The notes: generated by a model from the sequence alone, not told the origin. A DNA stretch of 64,000 nucleotides from Streptomyces sp. NBC_00247 (GCF_036188265.1 NZ_CP108093.1:1860001-1924000), one strand, 5' to 3'. Shown: positions 16,545-25,310, counted from the stretch's first letter. A program made the numbers and translations.

Positions 16545-17975
16545 ATGCGCCGTTCCAAAATCGTCTGCACCCTCGGTCCCGCCGTCGACTCCCACGAGCA
16601 GCTGGTCGCTCTGATCGAGGCCGGCATGAGCGTGGCCCGTTTCAACTTCAGCCACGGCACCCACGAAGAGCACCAGGGCCGGTACGACCGCGTCCGCAAG
16701 GCTGCCGCCGAGACCGGGCGGGCGGTGGGCGTGCTCGCCGACCTCCAGGGCCCGAAGATCCGCCTGGCGAAGTTCGCCGAAGGCCCCGTCGAGCTGGTCC
16801 GCGGTGACGAGTTCACCATCACCTCGGAGGACGTTCCGGGCGACAAGTCGATCTGCGGCACGACCTACAAGGGTCTGCCGGGCGACGTCGCCAAGGGCGA
16901 CCCGATCCTCATCAACGACGGCAACGTCGAGCTGAAGGTCGTCTCGGTCGACGGCCCCCGGGTCAAGACCATCGTCATCGAGGGCGGTGTCATCTCCGAC
17001 CACAAGGGCATCAACCTGCCCGGCGCGGCGGTCAACGTCCCCGCCCTGTCCGAGAAGGACGTGGATGACCTCCGGTTCGCCCTGCGGATGGGCTGCGACC
17101 TGGTCGCCCTCTCCTTCGTGCGGGACGCCGAGGACGTCAAGGACGTCCACAAGGTGATGGACGAGGAGGGCCGCCGGGTCCCCGTCATCGCCAAGGTGGA
17201 GAAGCCGCAGGCGGTCGAGCACATGGAGGGCGTCGTCATGGCGTTCGACGGTGTGATGGTCGCCCGTGGCGACCTCGCCGTCGAGTATCCGCTGGAGAAG
17301 GTCCCCATGGTGCAGAAGCGCCTCGTGGAGCTGTGCCGGCGCAACGCCAAGCCGGTGATCGTGGCGACCCAGATGATGGAGTCGATGATCACCAACTCCC
17401 GTCCGACCCGCGCGGAGGCGTCCGACGTCGCCAACGCGATCCTGGACGGCGCGGACGCGGTCATGCTGTCCGCCGAGTCCTCTGTCGGCGCGTACCCGAT
17501 CGAGACGGTCAAGACGATGGCGAAGATCGTCGTCGCCGCCGAGGAGGAGCTCCTCTCCAAGGGTCTCCAGCCGCTCGTCCCGGGCAAGAAGCCGCGCACC
17601 CAGGGTGGAGCGGTCGCCCGCGCCGCCGCCGAGATCGCGGACTTCCTGAACGGCAAGGCGCTGGTCGCGTTCACCCAGTCCGGTGACACCGCCCGCCGTC
17701 TGTCCCGCTACCGCGCCGCGCAGCCGGTGCTCGCCTTCACCACGGAGGAGTCGACGCGCAACCAGCTCGCCCTGAGCTGGGGCGTCGAGGCCCACGTCGT
17801 GCCGCACGTGGAGACCACCGACGCGATGGTCGACATGGTCGACGCCGAGCTGCTGAAGCTCGGTCGCTACAACGAGGGCGACACCATGATCATCACCGCC
17901 GGTTCGCCCCCCGGCGTCCCCGGCACCACCAACATGGTCCGCGTCCACCACGTGGGCGGCGGCGAGCGCGCCTGA
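16545..17975 (+). CDS. pyk: Pyruvate kinase
   Basis: A 476-residue pyruvate kinase, converting phosphoenolpyruvate and ADP to pyruvate and ATP. The start MRRSKIVCTLGPA is canonical, and earlier in-frame ATG has no support. Catalytic and metal-binding motifs are intact: FNFSHG, ADLQGPKIR, IAKVEKPQAV, MVARGDLAVE and ATQMMESMI. The C-terminal allosteric domain begins near residue 345 (AVARAAAEIAD) and the last stretch ITAGSPPGVPGTTNMVRVH is typical. It forms a same-strand set with pta and ackA but has its own promoter. Confidence 0.96.
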   Translation: MRRSKIVCTLGPAVDSHEQLVALIEAGMSVARFNFSHGTHEEHQGRYDRVRKAAAETGRAVGVLADLQGPKIRLAKFAEGPVELVRGDEFTITSEDVPGDKSICGTTYKGLPGDVAKGDPILINDGNVELKVVSVDGPRVKTIVIEGGVISDHKGINLPGAAVNVPALSEKDVDDLRFALRMGCDLVALSFVRDAEDVKDVHKVMDEEGRRVPVIAKVEKPQAVEHMEGVVMAFDGVMVARGDLAVEYPLEKVPMVQKRLVELCRRNAKPVIVATQMMESMITNSRPTRAEASDVANAILDGADAVMLSAESSVGAYPIETVKTMAKIVVAAEEELLSKGLQPLVPGKKPRTQGGAVARAAAEIADFLNGKALVAFTQSGDTARRLSRYRAAQPVLAFTTEESTRNQLALSWGVEAHVVPHVETTDAMVDMVDAELLKLGRYNEGDTMIITAGSPPGVPGTTNMVRVHHVGGGERA

Positions 17976-17997
17976 CGCGCACGCCTTCGGCACAGCG

Positions 17998-18050
17998 ACG
18001 GCCGTGGGCCGCACACTCCGGCGAGAGCCGGGTGTGCGGCCCACGGCCGT
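17998..18050 (+). terminator. pyk terminator
   Basis: ACGGCCGTGGGCCGCACAC pairs exactly with GTGTGCGGCCCACGGCCGT, with CCGGC/GCCGG continuing the stem above a one-base bulge. Located 23 bases after the pyk stop. Confidence 0.8.
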
Positions 18051-18078
18051 CCTGCCGTACGGGTCCGACGTCCGGACG

Positions 18079-18125
18079 CACCTGTGGCCCGCATCCCTGA
18101 TCAACAGGGCTACGGGCCACAGGTG
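18079..18125 (-). terminator. Terminator for the leftward surface-protein operon
   Basis: CACCTGTGGCCCG pairs with CGGGCCACAGGTG, and an inner CCCTG/CAGGG stem closes a short loop. It lies just beyond the 3' end of the gene ending at 18166 and faces the pyk terminator. Confidence 0.7.
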
Positions 18126-18165
18126 TTGTGCGGCTCCCGGACTGGTCTGGGGGTGGTGCTGCGGG

Positions 18166-19500
18166 TCAGCCCGCGTTCTGGGTCAGGTAGTTGTGCAGAC
18201 CCGGCACCTTGAGCGAGCCGCCGAACTGGCCGGCCTGGGTGACCTTGACGTTCGTGAAGAACGCGAAGGGCACGTTGATCGGGGGCGGGGCGGTGGGGCT
18301 GAAGGTGATCGGGATGATGCCGAAGAGGTTGCCCTTCAGCTCCTCCGTGTACATCGTCACCTGGCCGTTGCGGATGGTGGACGTCGAACCTGCCCGCGCC
18401 TGGACGTGGGTGGTGGTGCCGTCCGGACCGACCGCCTTCTGGTGCAGGTCCTTGATGTCTATGGAGTCGGCGGTGAACTTCAGGACCTTCTTGACCTTTC
18501 CGTCCGCCGTCTTCACCTCCACGATGCCCACGTAGTCCAGCCCGGTGAGGGTGAGCAGCGAGGATTCCAGAATCCACGGGTCGGCCGGCAGCAGGGGCAG
18601 GCCCGGCTCCAGCTCGGCGGCCGCGAGGGCTTCCGGGTCTTCGGTCGGACACGGGAACGGCTGCTTGGCGCCGTCCGGGATGTCCTCGTCCTTCTTCGCG
18701 TCGAGGCCCTTGGCGTCCTCGTCCAGCTCCTCGACCGTCTGGCCCGCCTCGGCAGCCGCCGCGCGGATCTCCGCCTCGGTCTTCTCGGCCGCCGCCGTCT
18801 TCGTGGCGGCGTCGGCAGCGTCGGTGGTGTCCTCGGCGTCGGTGGACCCCGCCGTCGGCGCTCCGGCCGGCTCGTCCGTCCCGGAAGCGGATCCGGTCTC
18901 CTCGGCGGCCGGAGCCTGGGTGGTGGCGCTCGGGGACGGGGTCGCCTTGTTCGGGTCGAGGCCGTCGAAGAAGTCCTTGATCGCGTCGCCGACACCGAGC
19001 GGGTCGAGCGGGTTGGTGCTCTTCGTCGCGGACGGCGTGGGTGCGGCGACGGACTTCGCCTCTGCGGCCGTCTCGTCCTGCGCGGTGTCGGCGGCGGGCG
19101 CCTGCGACGTCGCGGACGGGGACGGTGTCGCGGTCGGCGTGGCGCCGGAGGGCTCGTCGTCCTTGCCCTCGTCCGTGCCTGCCGGAGCGGAGTCGGAGGC
19201 CGAGGGTGACGGCGAGGCGGACGTCGACGGTTCCGGCGACTCGCTCGCCTCGTCGGACCGGGTGACGCACGGTCCGGGGGCGTACGGGATGTCGGACGCG
19301 TCGTCCGCCATGGCCAGCTTGGGCGTGAGGCTCATGCCCACGAAGACCGCCGTCGGCATCGCGGCGAGCGCGAAGGCCTTCTTGCCGGACGGCAGGTTGA
19401 GCTTCAACAGCAGCGACTTGCGGGGGGCCGCGTGGCGCGGGCCTCTCCGCTCGCGGGCGGCTTCGCCCGCGAAGGTGTCGGAGTACCCGTCCTCACGCAC
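18166..19500 (-). CDS. Secreted/surface protein with acidic Ser/Thr/Pro/Ala-rich stalk
   Basis: A 444-residue protein of unknown function. A basic stretch and one hydrophobic segment (ALAAMPTAVFVGMSLTPKLA, about residues 48-67) act as signal peptide or anchor. Residues about 80-270 are low-complexity, rich in Ser, Thr, Pro, Ala, Glu and Asp with repeated TPSPSAT-like units, as in cell-wall-spanning stalks. The last 170 residues form a globular domain (TGLDYVGIVEVKTADGK, GNLFGIIPITFSPTAPPPIN) similar in style to the DUF6230 protein of the same operon. I chose the GTG at 19500, which has GGGAGG five bases upstream and overlaps the stop of the DUF6114 gene by eight bases. Last gene of a three-gene operon. 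Confidence 0.72.
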   Translation of the reverse strand: MREDGYSDTFAGEAARERRGPRHAAPRKSLLLKLNLPSGKKAFALAAMPTAVFVGMSLTPKLAMADDASDIPYAPGPCVTRSDEASESPEPSTSASPSPSASDSAPAGTDEGKDDEPSGATPTATPSPSATSQAPAADTAQDETAAEAKSVAAPTPSATKSTNPLDPLGVGDAIKDFFDGLDPNKATPSPSATTQAPAAEETGSASGTDEPAGAPTAGSTDAEDTTDAADAATKTAAAEKTEAEIRAAAAEAGQTVEELDEDAKGLDAKKDEDIPDGAKQPFPCPTEDPEALAAAELEPGLPLLPADPWILESSLLTLTGLDYVGIVEVKTADGKVKKVLKFTADSIDIKDLHQKAVGPDGTTTHVQARAGSTSTIRNGQVTMYTEELKGNLFGIIPITFSPTAPPPINVPFAFFTNVKVTQAGQFGGSLKVPGLHNYLTQNAG

Positions 19501-20092
19501 GGTGCCTCCCGCCGTCCGCGTCGGCACCGGGGGCCGTGTCGGAGTGCGCGGGGAAGGTGGTAACGCCATGGGACTCCCCCGAGGGCGAGCCGCTCGCGAA
19601 TGCCGGCTCGTCGGTGCCGTGGGCGACCGGAGCCGAGGGGAAGGGCACGTACTCGGAGCTCGGGGGGCCGTCGGGGCCCTCGGCTTCTTCCTTCGGCTCT
19701 CCCGGGGCCCAGGAGACGGAGAGGGCGCCGCCGAGCATCGCGAGGACGAAGCCCATGACGAACCCGCCGAAGTTGGCCACGGGTATGGAGATCAGCCCGA
19801 GCAGGATCGCCGCCACGCCCGCGAACACCCGGACGATGTGATGGAACCACATCGTCAGGCCCAGCGTGACGAGCAGGACCCCGATGATCAGTGATCCCGC
19901 ACCGGCGGTGGTGGACATCGCCAGAGTGACGTTGCCGAGGTGCATGTTGGCGTACGGGAAGTAGGCGATGGGTATACCGCCCGCCATGGTGAACAGGCCT
20001 GCCCAGAACGGCCTGTTCCCCCGCCAGGTGCGGAAGCCCCGCCGGAAAACGGTGAGGTAGTGCTCGTTCTGCCCTGTGGACTCGGGGCTCAT
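19493..20092 (-). CDS. DUF6114 membrane protein
   Basis: A 199-residue integral membrane protein. Four hydrophobic segments are visible between residues about 20 and 130 (for example GSLIIGVLLVTLGLTMWF and GFVMGFVLAMLGGALSVSW), followed by an acidic, Pro/Gly-rich cytoplasmic tail. The ATG at 20092 follows GGGAGCTGTTTTCC. It lies between a DUF6230 secreted protein and a stalked surface protein, an arrangement I recall as common in Streptomyces, so a role in their export or anchoring is a reasonable guess. No enzymatic motif is seen. Confidence 0.8.
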   Translation of the reverse strand: MSPESTGQNEHYLTVFRRGFRTWRGNRPFWAGLFTMAGGIPIAYFPYANMHLGNVTLAMSTTAGAGSLIIGVLLVTLGLTMWFHHIVRVFAGVAAILLGLISIPVANFGGFVMGFVLAMLGGALSVSWAPGEPKEEAEGPDGPPSSEYVPFPSAPVAHGTDEPAFASGSPSGESHGVTTFPAHSDTAPGADADGGRHRA

Positions 20093-20186
20093 GGAAAACA
20101 GCTCCCTGGAACCGGTACTGCTGTGAGAAAGGGAGGGTGGGTGGCCGGAGCCCTTGTCGCGGGCCCCGGCCACCCGAACTGAATGC

Positions 20187-20819
20187 CTACTCGCACTCGT
20201 TCGCGTCGTGGTTCAGGCGCAGGCTGAGGTTGCTCAGCTTGAAGGTGCCGGCGGTGGTGGCCCAGGCCCTCTGCGACACGTTGGTCAGCGTCGCGTGCTC
20301 GGCGCGCTGGCCGAAGCCGTTCGCGTTCGCCCCGGTGGTCTTCGGCTGGATGCCGAAGTTGTCGTTGCTCTCCTTGCCGAGCTTGCCCGCGGCGACACCG
20401 ATGTCGATGTTCTCGAAGTAGGCGTCCGCGTCGAGCTGGGAGACGTCAAGGTACAGGTCGGTCGCCTCAACCGGCTTGTCCGCCTTCGTACCGGCCGTCA
20501 GCTTCAGCGTCCACGTGCCAAGGCCCGGGATCGGCGTCACGACCGACTGGCACATGTTCGTGATTTTCGCGTAGCTGAAGCCGGAGACCGCGACGGGGTG
20601 GGCCCCCGCGTCGCCCGCGGCGACGTTGCCGTACTGGACGAAGTCGTCGCCCTTGAGCTCGTCGGCAGTGACCTTGAAGTCCTGCCCCGAGATGCTGAAC
20701 GACGCGGCGAGCGCACCCTGCGCGAGGCCGACGCCCACCGCAGCGGTCGCGACGACGCTCGGCACCATGACCAGGGCGAAACGCTTCCATCTCGTTCCAC
20801 CGCGAACCTGGGAACTCAT
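20187..20819 (-). CDS. DUF6230 secreted protein
   Basis: A 210-residue exported protein, sometimes mis-annotated as cholesterol esterase; no esterase motif is present. A basic start is followed by a signal sequence (FALVMVPSVVATAAVGVGLA, cleavage near ALAA at about residue 39). The mature part is beta-rich with conserved SISGQDFKVTADELKG and LTNVSQRAWATTAGTFKLS segments. The ATG at 20819 has an AAGGAGG site seven bases upstream, the best ribosome binding site in the window, implying strong expression. First gene of the operon with the DUF6114 and stalk-protein genes. The TTACTCGCTAGTAA palindrome about 350 bases upstream may control it. Confidence 0.82.
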   Translation of the reverse strand: MSSQVRGGTRWKRFALVMVPSVVATAAVGVGLAQGALAASFSISGQDFKVTADELKGDDFVQYGNVAAGDAGAHPVAVSGFSYAKITNMCQSVVTPIPGLGTWTLKLTAGTKADKPVEATDLYLDVSQLDADAYFENIDIGVAAGKLGKESNDNFGIQPKTTGANANGFGQRAEHATLTNVSQRAWATTAGTFKLSNLSLRLNHDANECE

Positions 20820-21168
20820 ATATTTCCTCCTTCTCGGACGTACATCTCCGGTCGGGCCGTTGCCCGCCCTGGGATGGGAGAAGTGCTACGTCCTCGGGAA
20901 GGAGAGCGCCCGCTCCGGAGGCGTGTACCGCATCCGATGCACCGGCGATCACCCCCGAGCGACAAACCACTGACCGCGCGGTCCGCGCAGCCGGTCGGAC
21001 AGGCCCCGCCCTCGGGCAGGAACCCCCCTGTCCTGGGTCGGCGCGTGTTCCGCCGGCCCGCCCGGTGGGGACCAACTGCCCCCGGCGCCGACTGGCGGTC
21101 GAGCTGGCGGGTATTGGACCGAGCGTGGCCGATCGTGGTGCATTCGGGGCCCGTGCACAAGGGGTGTC

Positions 21169-21184
21169 GTTACTCGCTAGTAAC
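21169..21184. promoter_or_regulatory. Palindromic operator candidate
   Basis: GTTACTCGCTAGTAAC has perfect six-base arms around CGCT. Its TACTCGC..GTAA core resembles TACTCGCGGGTAA in front of the TetR gene at 22806, suggesting a common repressor. Confidence 0.45.
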
Positions 21185-21299
21185 GGCCCGATAACCGACC
21201 CGCGACGCGGGGGCACACCCCGGCCACGCAGGGTGGCACGAAAGGGACGCCCGAACCGGAGGAAAACACCGCGCAACCGGGCAGAAGACCCGAGATGAT

Positions 21300-21312
21300 T
21301 TACTGCCAGTAA
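21300..21312. promoter_or_regulatory. Second palindrome of related form
   Basis: TTACTGCCAGTAA is a perfect six-base inverted repeat around one central base and shares the TTACT...AGTAA frame with the palindrome at 21169. Confidence 0.35.
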
Positions 21313-21384
21313 CAGCGGCTCATCTGGTCAAGATTTGGTAAAGCGGGGCCCGGGAAAGGCCCGAGTTGTCGCCCGGACGCGAAA

Positions 21385-21417
21385 ACGGCCGCGCCGCCCG
21401 GTGGGCGTCACGGCCGT
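21385..21417 (-). terminator. Intrinsic terminator of the thioredoxin-TPR gene
   Basis: Read on the minus strand, a CGGCCGT/ACGGCCG stem with an inner CGCCC/GGGCG pair ends in TTTTC. It lies 55 bases after the stop at 21472. Confidence 0.75.
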
Positions 21418-21471
21418 CTTGTCACATAGGAACAAGTCGCGTCTCAATAAGTCGAACCGGAACGGAGCGCA

Positions 21472-22443
21472 TCAGAACAGGACCCGCGCGAGCGCCGTAC
21501 GGGCCGCGGCGACCCGGGGGTCCTCCGGGCCGATGACCTCGAAAAGCTCCAGCAGCCGCACCCGCACCGCGTCGCGGTCGTCGCCGAACGTGCGGCGGAC
21601 CGTCTCCACCAACCGTCCGAACGCGTCCTCCACGTGGCCCCCGACGAGATCGAGGTCGGCGCCGTCGATCTGGGCGGCGACGTCGGCCGGGTTCGCGGCG
21701 GCCTTCTCCCGCACCTCCTGCGGGTTCATCTTCTGCACCCGGGCCAGGAGTTCGGCCTGCGCGAGGCCCAACTTGGCCTCCGGGTTGCCCGGGTCGTCGG
21801 AGAGGACGTTGCGGTACGCCTGCGCCGCGCCCGGGAAGTCGTTGGCGTCCAGGGCCACCGAGGCGGCCTCCAGCAGTGCGTCGTACGGGCCGGCCGGAAC
21901 CTCGGCGGGGGCCGCGTCGGCGCCCTCGGCGTCGGGGTCGACGTCGATCCCGGTGAGGCCGAAGCGCTCCTCGCCGACCTGGATCAACTGGTCCAGGGTC
22001 TCGCGGATCTGGGCCTCGGGCGCGGCTCCCTGGAAGAGCGGGAGGGCCTGGCCCGCGACGACGGCGAAGACCGCCGGGATGCCCTGGATACCGAACTGCT
22101 GCATCAGCATCTGGTTGGCGTCGACGTCGACCTTGGCAAGCAGGAAGCGGCCGTTGTAGGCGACGGCCAGCCGCTCCAGCAGGGGGCCGAGCTGCTTGCA
22201 GGGCTCGCACCACTCGGCCCAGAAGTCGATGACGACGGGTACTTCGGCGGAGCGCTGGAGGACATCGCGCTCGAAGGAGGCTTCGTCGACGTCGATCACC
22301 AGGGCGGACGGCGCGACGGCCCCGGTGCCCCCCTTGCGGGCGGCCTCGGCACGGGCCTGCTCCGCCTTGGCCTTGGCCTCTCCGGCCGCCTTGACAGCGG
22401 CGAGGTCGACGACGCCGCTCATGGACATGTTCCTAGGCTGCAT
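21472..22443 (-). CDS. Thioredoxin-domain protein with TPR tail (CnoX/YbbN-like)
   Basis: A 323-residue cytoplasmic protein. A charged Ala/Lys-rich leader (residues 12-45) is followed by a thioredoxin fold with active site WAEWCEPCKQL, Cys79 and Cys82, and cis-Pro loop GIQGIPAVF. The C-terminal half is helical with TPR-like repeats (ALDANDFPGAAQAYRNVLSD). This matches the chaperedoxin CnoX/YbbN family, which binds unfolded or oxidised proteins; the intact CxxC suggests real redox activity, unlike E. coli CnoX, which has SxxC. The ATG at 22443 follows GGGGGAGG; ATG codons at residues 6 and 8 are alternatives. Single gene with its own terminator. Confidence 0.88.
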   Translation of the reverse strand: MQPRNMSMSGVVDLAAVKAAGEAKAKAEQARAEAARKGGTGAVAPSALVIDVDEASFERDVLQRSAEVPVVIDFWAEWCEPCKQLGPLLERLAVAYNGRFLLAKVDVDANQMLMQQFGIQGIPAVFAVVAGQALPLFQGAAPEAQIRETLDQLIQVGEERFGLTGIDVDPDAEGADAAPAEVPAGPYDALLEAASVALDANDFPGAAQAYRNVLSDDPGNPEAKLGLAQAELLARVQKMNPQEVREKAAANPADVAAQIDGADLDLVGGHVEDAFGRLVETVRRTFGDDRDAVRVRLLELFEVIGPEDPRVAAARTALARVLF

Positions 22444-22687
22444 ACGTACATCCTCCCCCCTGTACCCGCCGTTCCGGAAAGCGATCGGTCAACCGGGTCC
22501 TGCCGCCGCCCCGGCCGGTGTGCGGGGCGGGCGGACGGACACGGCTCGGGAGGTACGAACCCCCCGGTCGCGGCGCCGGATTCCTGCCCCCCGGCACCGC
22601 CCGGTCGGCACCGGATCCCCATCCGGTGCCCCCACGTGGCTGTCGCTCGTTCGTGGCGCGGGCCAACGGGCCGATGCCCGGGGGTCC

Positions 22688-22710
22688 TTACGCTACGACC
22701 CGTAGCGTAA
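22688..22710. promoter_or_regulatory. Long inverted repeat, TetR-type operator
   Basis: TTACGCTACG and its exact reverse complement CGTAGCGTAA are separated by ACC. Twenty-three base sites of this form are typical TetR-family operators. It lies 96 bases upstream of the TetR start at 22806 and 245 bases upstream of the divergent thioredoxin gene. Confidence 0.6.
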
Positions 22711-22783
22711 CTGGCGAGCACCCTCCCTGAACAGGACACCTCGGTGATCTGTCTCACCCGCTCCCGGAGCGGGCCGCCGTACC

Positions 22784-22799
22784 TACTCGCGGGTAAGGT
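22784..22799 (+). promoter_or_regulatory. TetR gene promoter overlapped by palindrome
   Basis: TACTCGCGGGTA (22784-22795) is palindromic at 10 of 12 positions and runs into the TAAGGT -10 box at 22794-22799, which is six bases from the ATG at 22806. The transcript is therefore probably leaderless and self-repressed. Confidence 0.5.
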
Positions 22800-22805
22800 C
22801 GCTCC

Positions 22806-23429
22806 ATGCCGAGCAGCAACGACCCCCCGTCCAACCGCCCCGGCCGCCCCCGCAGTGTCGGCGCCGACACCGCGATCCTGGAGGCGACCCGGGCGTCGCT
22901 GGTCGAGCTCGGCTGGTCGAAGCTGACGATGGGGGACGTGGCGACGCGCGCCGGGGTCGCCAAGACGACGCTCTACCGCCGGTGGGCCGGCAAGAACGAG
23001 CTGGTCGTGGACGCCGTCGCCGTGCTCTTCGACGAACTCGAACTCCCCGACCTCGGCAGCCTCGCCGCCGACGTGCAGGGCGTGGTGCTCCAGTTCGCGG
23101 AACTGCTGGAGCGCCCGGAGACCCGGACGGCGCTGATGGCGGTGGTCGCCGAGTCGACGCGCGACGCGGCCCTGCGCACCCGGATACAGGACTCGATCGT
23201 CAACCGCCAGAAGCGGCTGGTGGTCCAGGGCCGCCGGCGGGCCCAGGAGCGCGGCGAGCTGCCGCCCGAACCGGACGGCCGGACGGCCTCGCTGGCGGCC
23301 GATCTGATCTTCGACGTGATCGCGGGCGCGGTGGTGCACCGGACGCTGGTCAGCGCCGAGCCCGTCGACGCGGACTGGGCCCGGCGCTTCACCTCGCTGC
23401 TGCTGTCCGGCCTGGGCGTGGTGGCGTAG
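22806..23429 (+). CDS. TetR family transcriptional regulator
   Basis: A 207-residue repressor-type regulator. The N-terminal helix-turn-helix is clear at residues about 25-70 (AILEATRASLVELGWSKLTM, then AGVAKTTLYRRWAGK), and the C-terminal ligand/dimer domain resembles TetR_C families with ELLERPETRTALMAVVAEST. Two palindromes lie just upstream and one related palindrome stands before the DUF6230 operon, so autorepression plus control of a neighbour is likely. Convergent with icmA, 78 bases away. Ligand unknown. Confidence 0.88.
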   Translation: MPSSNDPPSNRPGRPRSVGADTAILEATRASLVELGWSKLTMGDVATRAGVAKTTLYRRWAGKNELVVDAVAVLFDELELPDLGSLAADVQGVVLQFAELLERPETRTALMAVVAESTRDAALRTRIQDSIVNRQKRLVVQGRRRAQERGELPPEPDGRTASLAADLIFDVIAGAVVHRTLVSAEPVDADWARRFTSLLLSGLGVVA

Positions 23430-23507
23430 CGCCACCGAACCCCCGGAGCCGCTGTGACGGCCCCGCACGCGGTGGCGCAGGAGCCCCGGCGACACCCGTG
23501 CGCCGCC

Positions 23508-25208
23508 TCAGAACCCCGGCGGCTCCGTGTAGACGCCCCACTCCTCGCGCAGCACCCCGCAGATCTCACCGAGGGTCGCCTCGGCGCGGACCGCCTCCAG
23601 CATCGGCGGCACCATGTTCGATCCGTCCCGGGCGGCGGCGAGCATCGCGTCCAGCGAGCCGCGCACCTTCGCCTCGTCGCGGGCCGTCCGGCGGGCGCCG
23701 AGGGCGCGCACCTGCTCGCGCTCGACCTCGTGGCTGACCCGCAGGATCTCCAGGTCGCCGGTGACCGAGCCGTGGTGGACGTTGACGCCGACGACCCGCT
23801 TGTCGCCCTTCTCCAGGGAGCGCTGGTAGGTGAACGCGGAGTCGGCGATCTCCCCGGTGAACCAGCCGTCCTCGATGCCGCGCAGGATGCCCGAGGTGAT
23901 CGGGCCGACGGGGTGGCGGCCGTCCGGATGGGCGCGCGTGCCGCGCTCCCTGATCCGCTCGAAGATCTTCTCGGCGTCCGCCTCGATCCGGTCGGTGAGC
24001 TGTTCGACGTACCAGGACCCGCCGAGCGGGTCGGCCACGTTGGCGACGCCGGTCTCCTCCATCAGCACCTGCTGGGTGCGCAACGCGATCTCGGCGGCCT
24101 GCTCGGAGGGGAGGGCGAGCGTCTCGTCGAGGGCGTTGGTGTGCAGCGAGCTGGTGCCGCCGAGGACGGCGGAGAGCGCTTCGACCGCGGTGCGTACGAC
24201 GTTGTTGTACGGCTGCTGGGCGGTGAGGGAGACTCCGGCGGTCTGGGTGTGGAAGCGGAGCCACTGGGCCTTGTCGGTCTTCGCGCCGTACGTCTCCTTC
24301 ATCCAGCGGGCCCAGATGCGGCGGGCGGCGCGGAATTTGGCGATCTCCTCGAAGAAGTCGAGGTGGGCGTCGAAGAAGAAGGAGAGACCGGGCGCGAAGG
24401 TGTCCACGTCGAGCCCCCGGGAGAGGCCCAGCTCCACGTATCCGAAGCCGTCGGCGAGGGTGTAGGCGAGCTCCTGCGCGGCCGTGGATCCGGCCTCGCG
24501 GATGTGGTAGCCGGAGACGGAGAGCGGTTTGTACGCGGGGATGGCGCGGGCGCAGTGCTCCATCAGGTCGCCGATGAGCCGCAGATGGGGTTCGGGCTGG
24601 AAGAGCCACTCCTTCTGGGCGATGTACTCCTTGAAGATGTCGGTCTGGAGCGTGCCGTTGAGGACGGCCGGGTCGACGCCCTGGCGTTCGGCGGCGACGA
24701 GGTACATGCAGAAGACGGGGACGGCGGGTCCGCTGATCGTCATGGAAGTGGTGACCTCGCCGAGGGGGATGTCCCGGAAGAGGACCTCCATGTCGGCGGC
24801 GGAGTCGATGGCGACGCCGCAGTGGCCGACCTCGCCGAGCGAGCGGGGTTCGTCGGAGTCGCGGCCCATCAGGGTCGGCATGTCGAAGGCGACACTGAGC
24901 CCGCCGCCGCCCGCGGCGAGGATCATCTTGTACCGCTCGTTGGTCTGCTCGGCGTTGCCGAAGCCGGCGAACTGGCGGATGGTCCAGGTCCGGCCCCGGT
25001 AGCCGGTCGCATGGAGTCCCCGGGTGAACGGGTACTCGCCCGGCCAGCCGATCCGCTCGAACCCCTCGTACGTGTCGCCGGGGCGGGGCCCGTACACCGG
25101 GTCCACCGGGTCCCCGGACAGGGTGGTGAAGTCCGCGTCGCGTGTGCGGGCCTGGTCGTAACGGGCCTGCCAGCGTCGGCGGCCCTCCTCGATCGCGTCA
25201 GCGTCCAT
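23508..25208 (-). CDS. icmA: Isobutyryl-CoA mutase large subunit
   Basis: A 566-residue adenosylcobalamin-dependent mutase subunit that interconverts isobutyryl-CoA and n-butyryl-CoA, linking valine catabolism to butyrate and polyketide precursors. It has the TIM-barrel substrate half of the methylmalonyl-CoA mutase family but no cobalamin domain, so it needs a separate small subunit. Two specificity residues identify it: Phe80 (IRQFAGF) and Gln198 (EYIAQKEW), where methylmalonyl-CoA mutases have Tyr and Arg. There is no ribosome binding site before the ATG; a TAAATT -10 box seven bases upstream suggests a leaderless transcript. No icmB is present in the window. Confidence 0.95.
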   Translation of the reverse strand: MDADAIEEGRRRWQARYDQARTRDADFTTLSGDPVDPVYGPRPGDTYEGFERIGWPGEYPFTRGLHATGYRGRTWTIRQFAGFGNAEQTNERYKMILAAGGGGLSVAFDMPTLMGRDSDEPRSLGEVGHCGVAIDSAADMEVLFRDIPLGEVTTSMTISGPAVPVFCMYLVAAERQGVDPAVLNGTLQTDIFKEYIAQKEWLFQPEPHLRLIGDLMEHCARAIPAYKPLSVSGYHIREAGSTAAQELAYTLADGFGYVELGLSRGLDVDTFAPGLSFFFDAHLDFFEEIAKFRAARRIWARWMKETYGAKTDKAQWLRFHTQTAGVSLTAQQPYNNVVRTAVEALSAVLGGTSSLHTNALDETLALPSEQAAEIALRTQQVLMEETGVANVADPLGGSWYVEQLTDRIEADAEKIFERIRERGTRAHPDGRHPVGPITSGILRGIEDGWFTGEIADSAFTYQRSLEKGDKRVVGVNVHHGSVTGDLEILRVSHEVEREQVRALGARRTARDEAKVRGSLDAMLAAARDGSNMVPPMLEAVRAEATLGEICGVLREEWGVYTEPPGF

Positions 25209-25237
25209 ACTGTCGAATTTACTAGGACGTCCTACTA
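25209..25237 (-). promoter_or_regulatory. icmA promoter with TAGGACGTCCTA palindrome
   Basis: The perfect 12-base palindrome TAGGACGTCCTA (25223-25234) sits just upstream of a TAAATT -10 box (minus strand, 25216-25221), within TACTAGGACGTCCTACTA. The -10 is seven bases from the start codon. The palindrome is placed to block RNA polymerase, so a repressor is likely; the MarR gene at 25765 is one candidate. Confidence 0.5.
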
Positions 25238-25310
25238 TCTGTCGATGGCAAACCGCCCGGCACGCGGACGGAGTCCGGTACGGGGCGGTCCGGGTCGTGC
25301 GGGCGGGGCG

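Larger units (their letters stand above)
20820..21471. other. Long regulatory gap upstream of the DUF6230 operon
   Basis: About 650 bases with no credible gene. It holds two palindromes (21169-21184 and 21300-21312), the terminator of the thioredoxin gene (21385-21417) and presumably the operon promoter. The tract 21310-21350 is unusually A/T-rich for this genome (AAGATTTGGTAAAG). Confidence 0.5.

Noticed and set aside
18166..20819. Annotation of the DUF6230 gene as cholesterol esterase
   Set aside because: No Ser-His-Asp esterase motif or GxSxG is present in the sequence.
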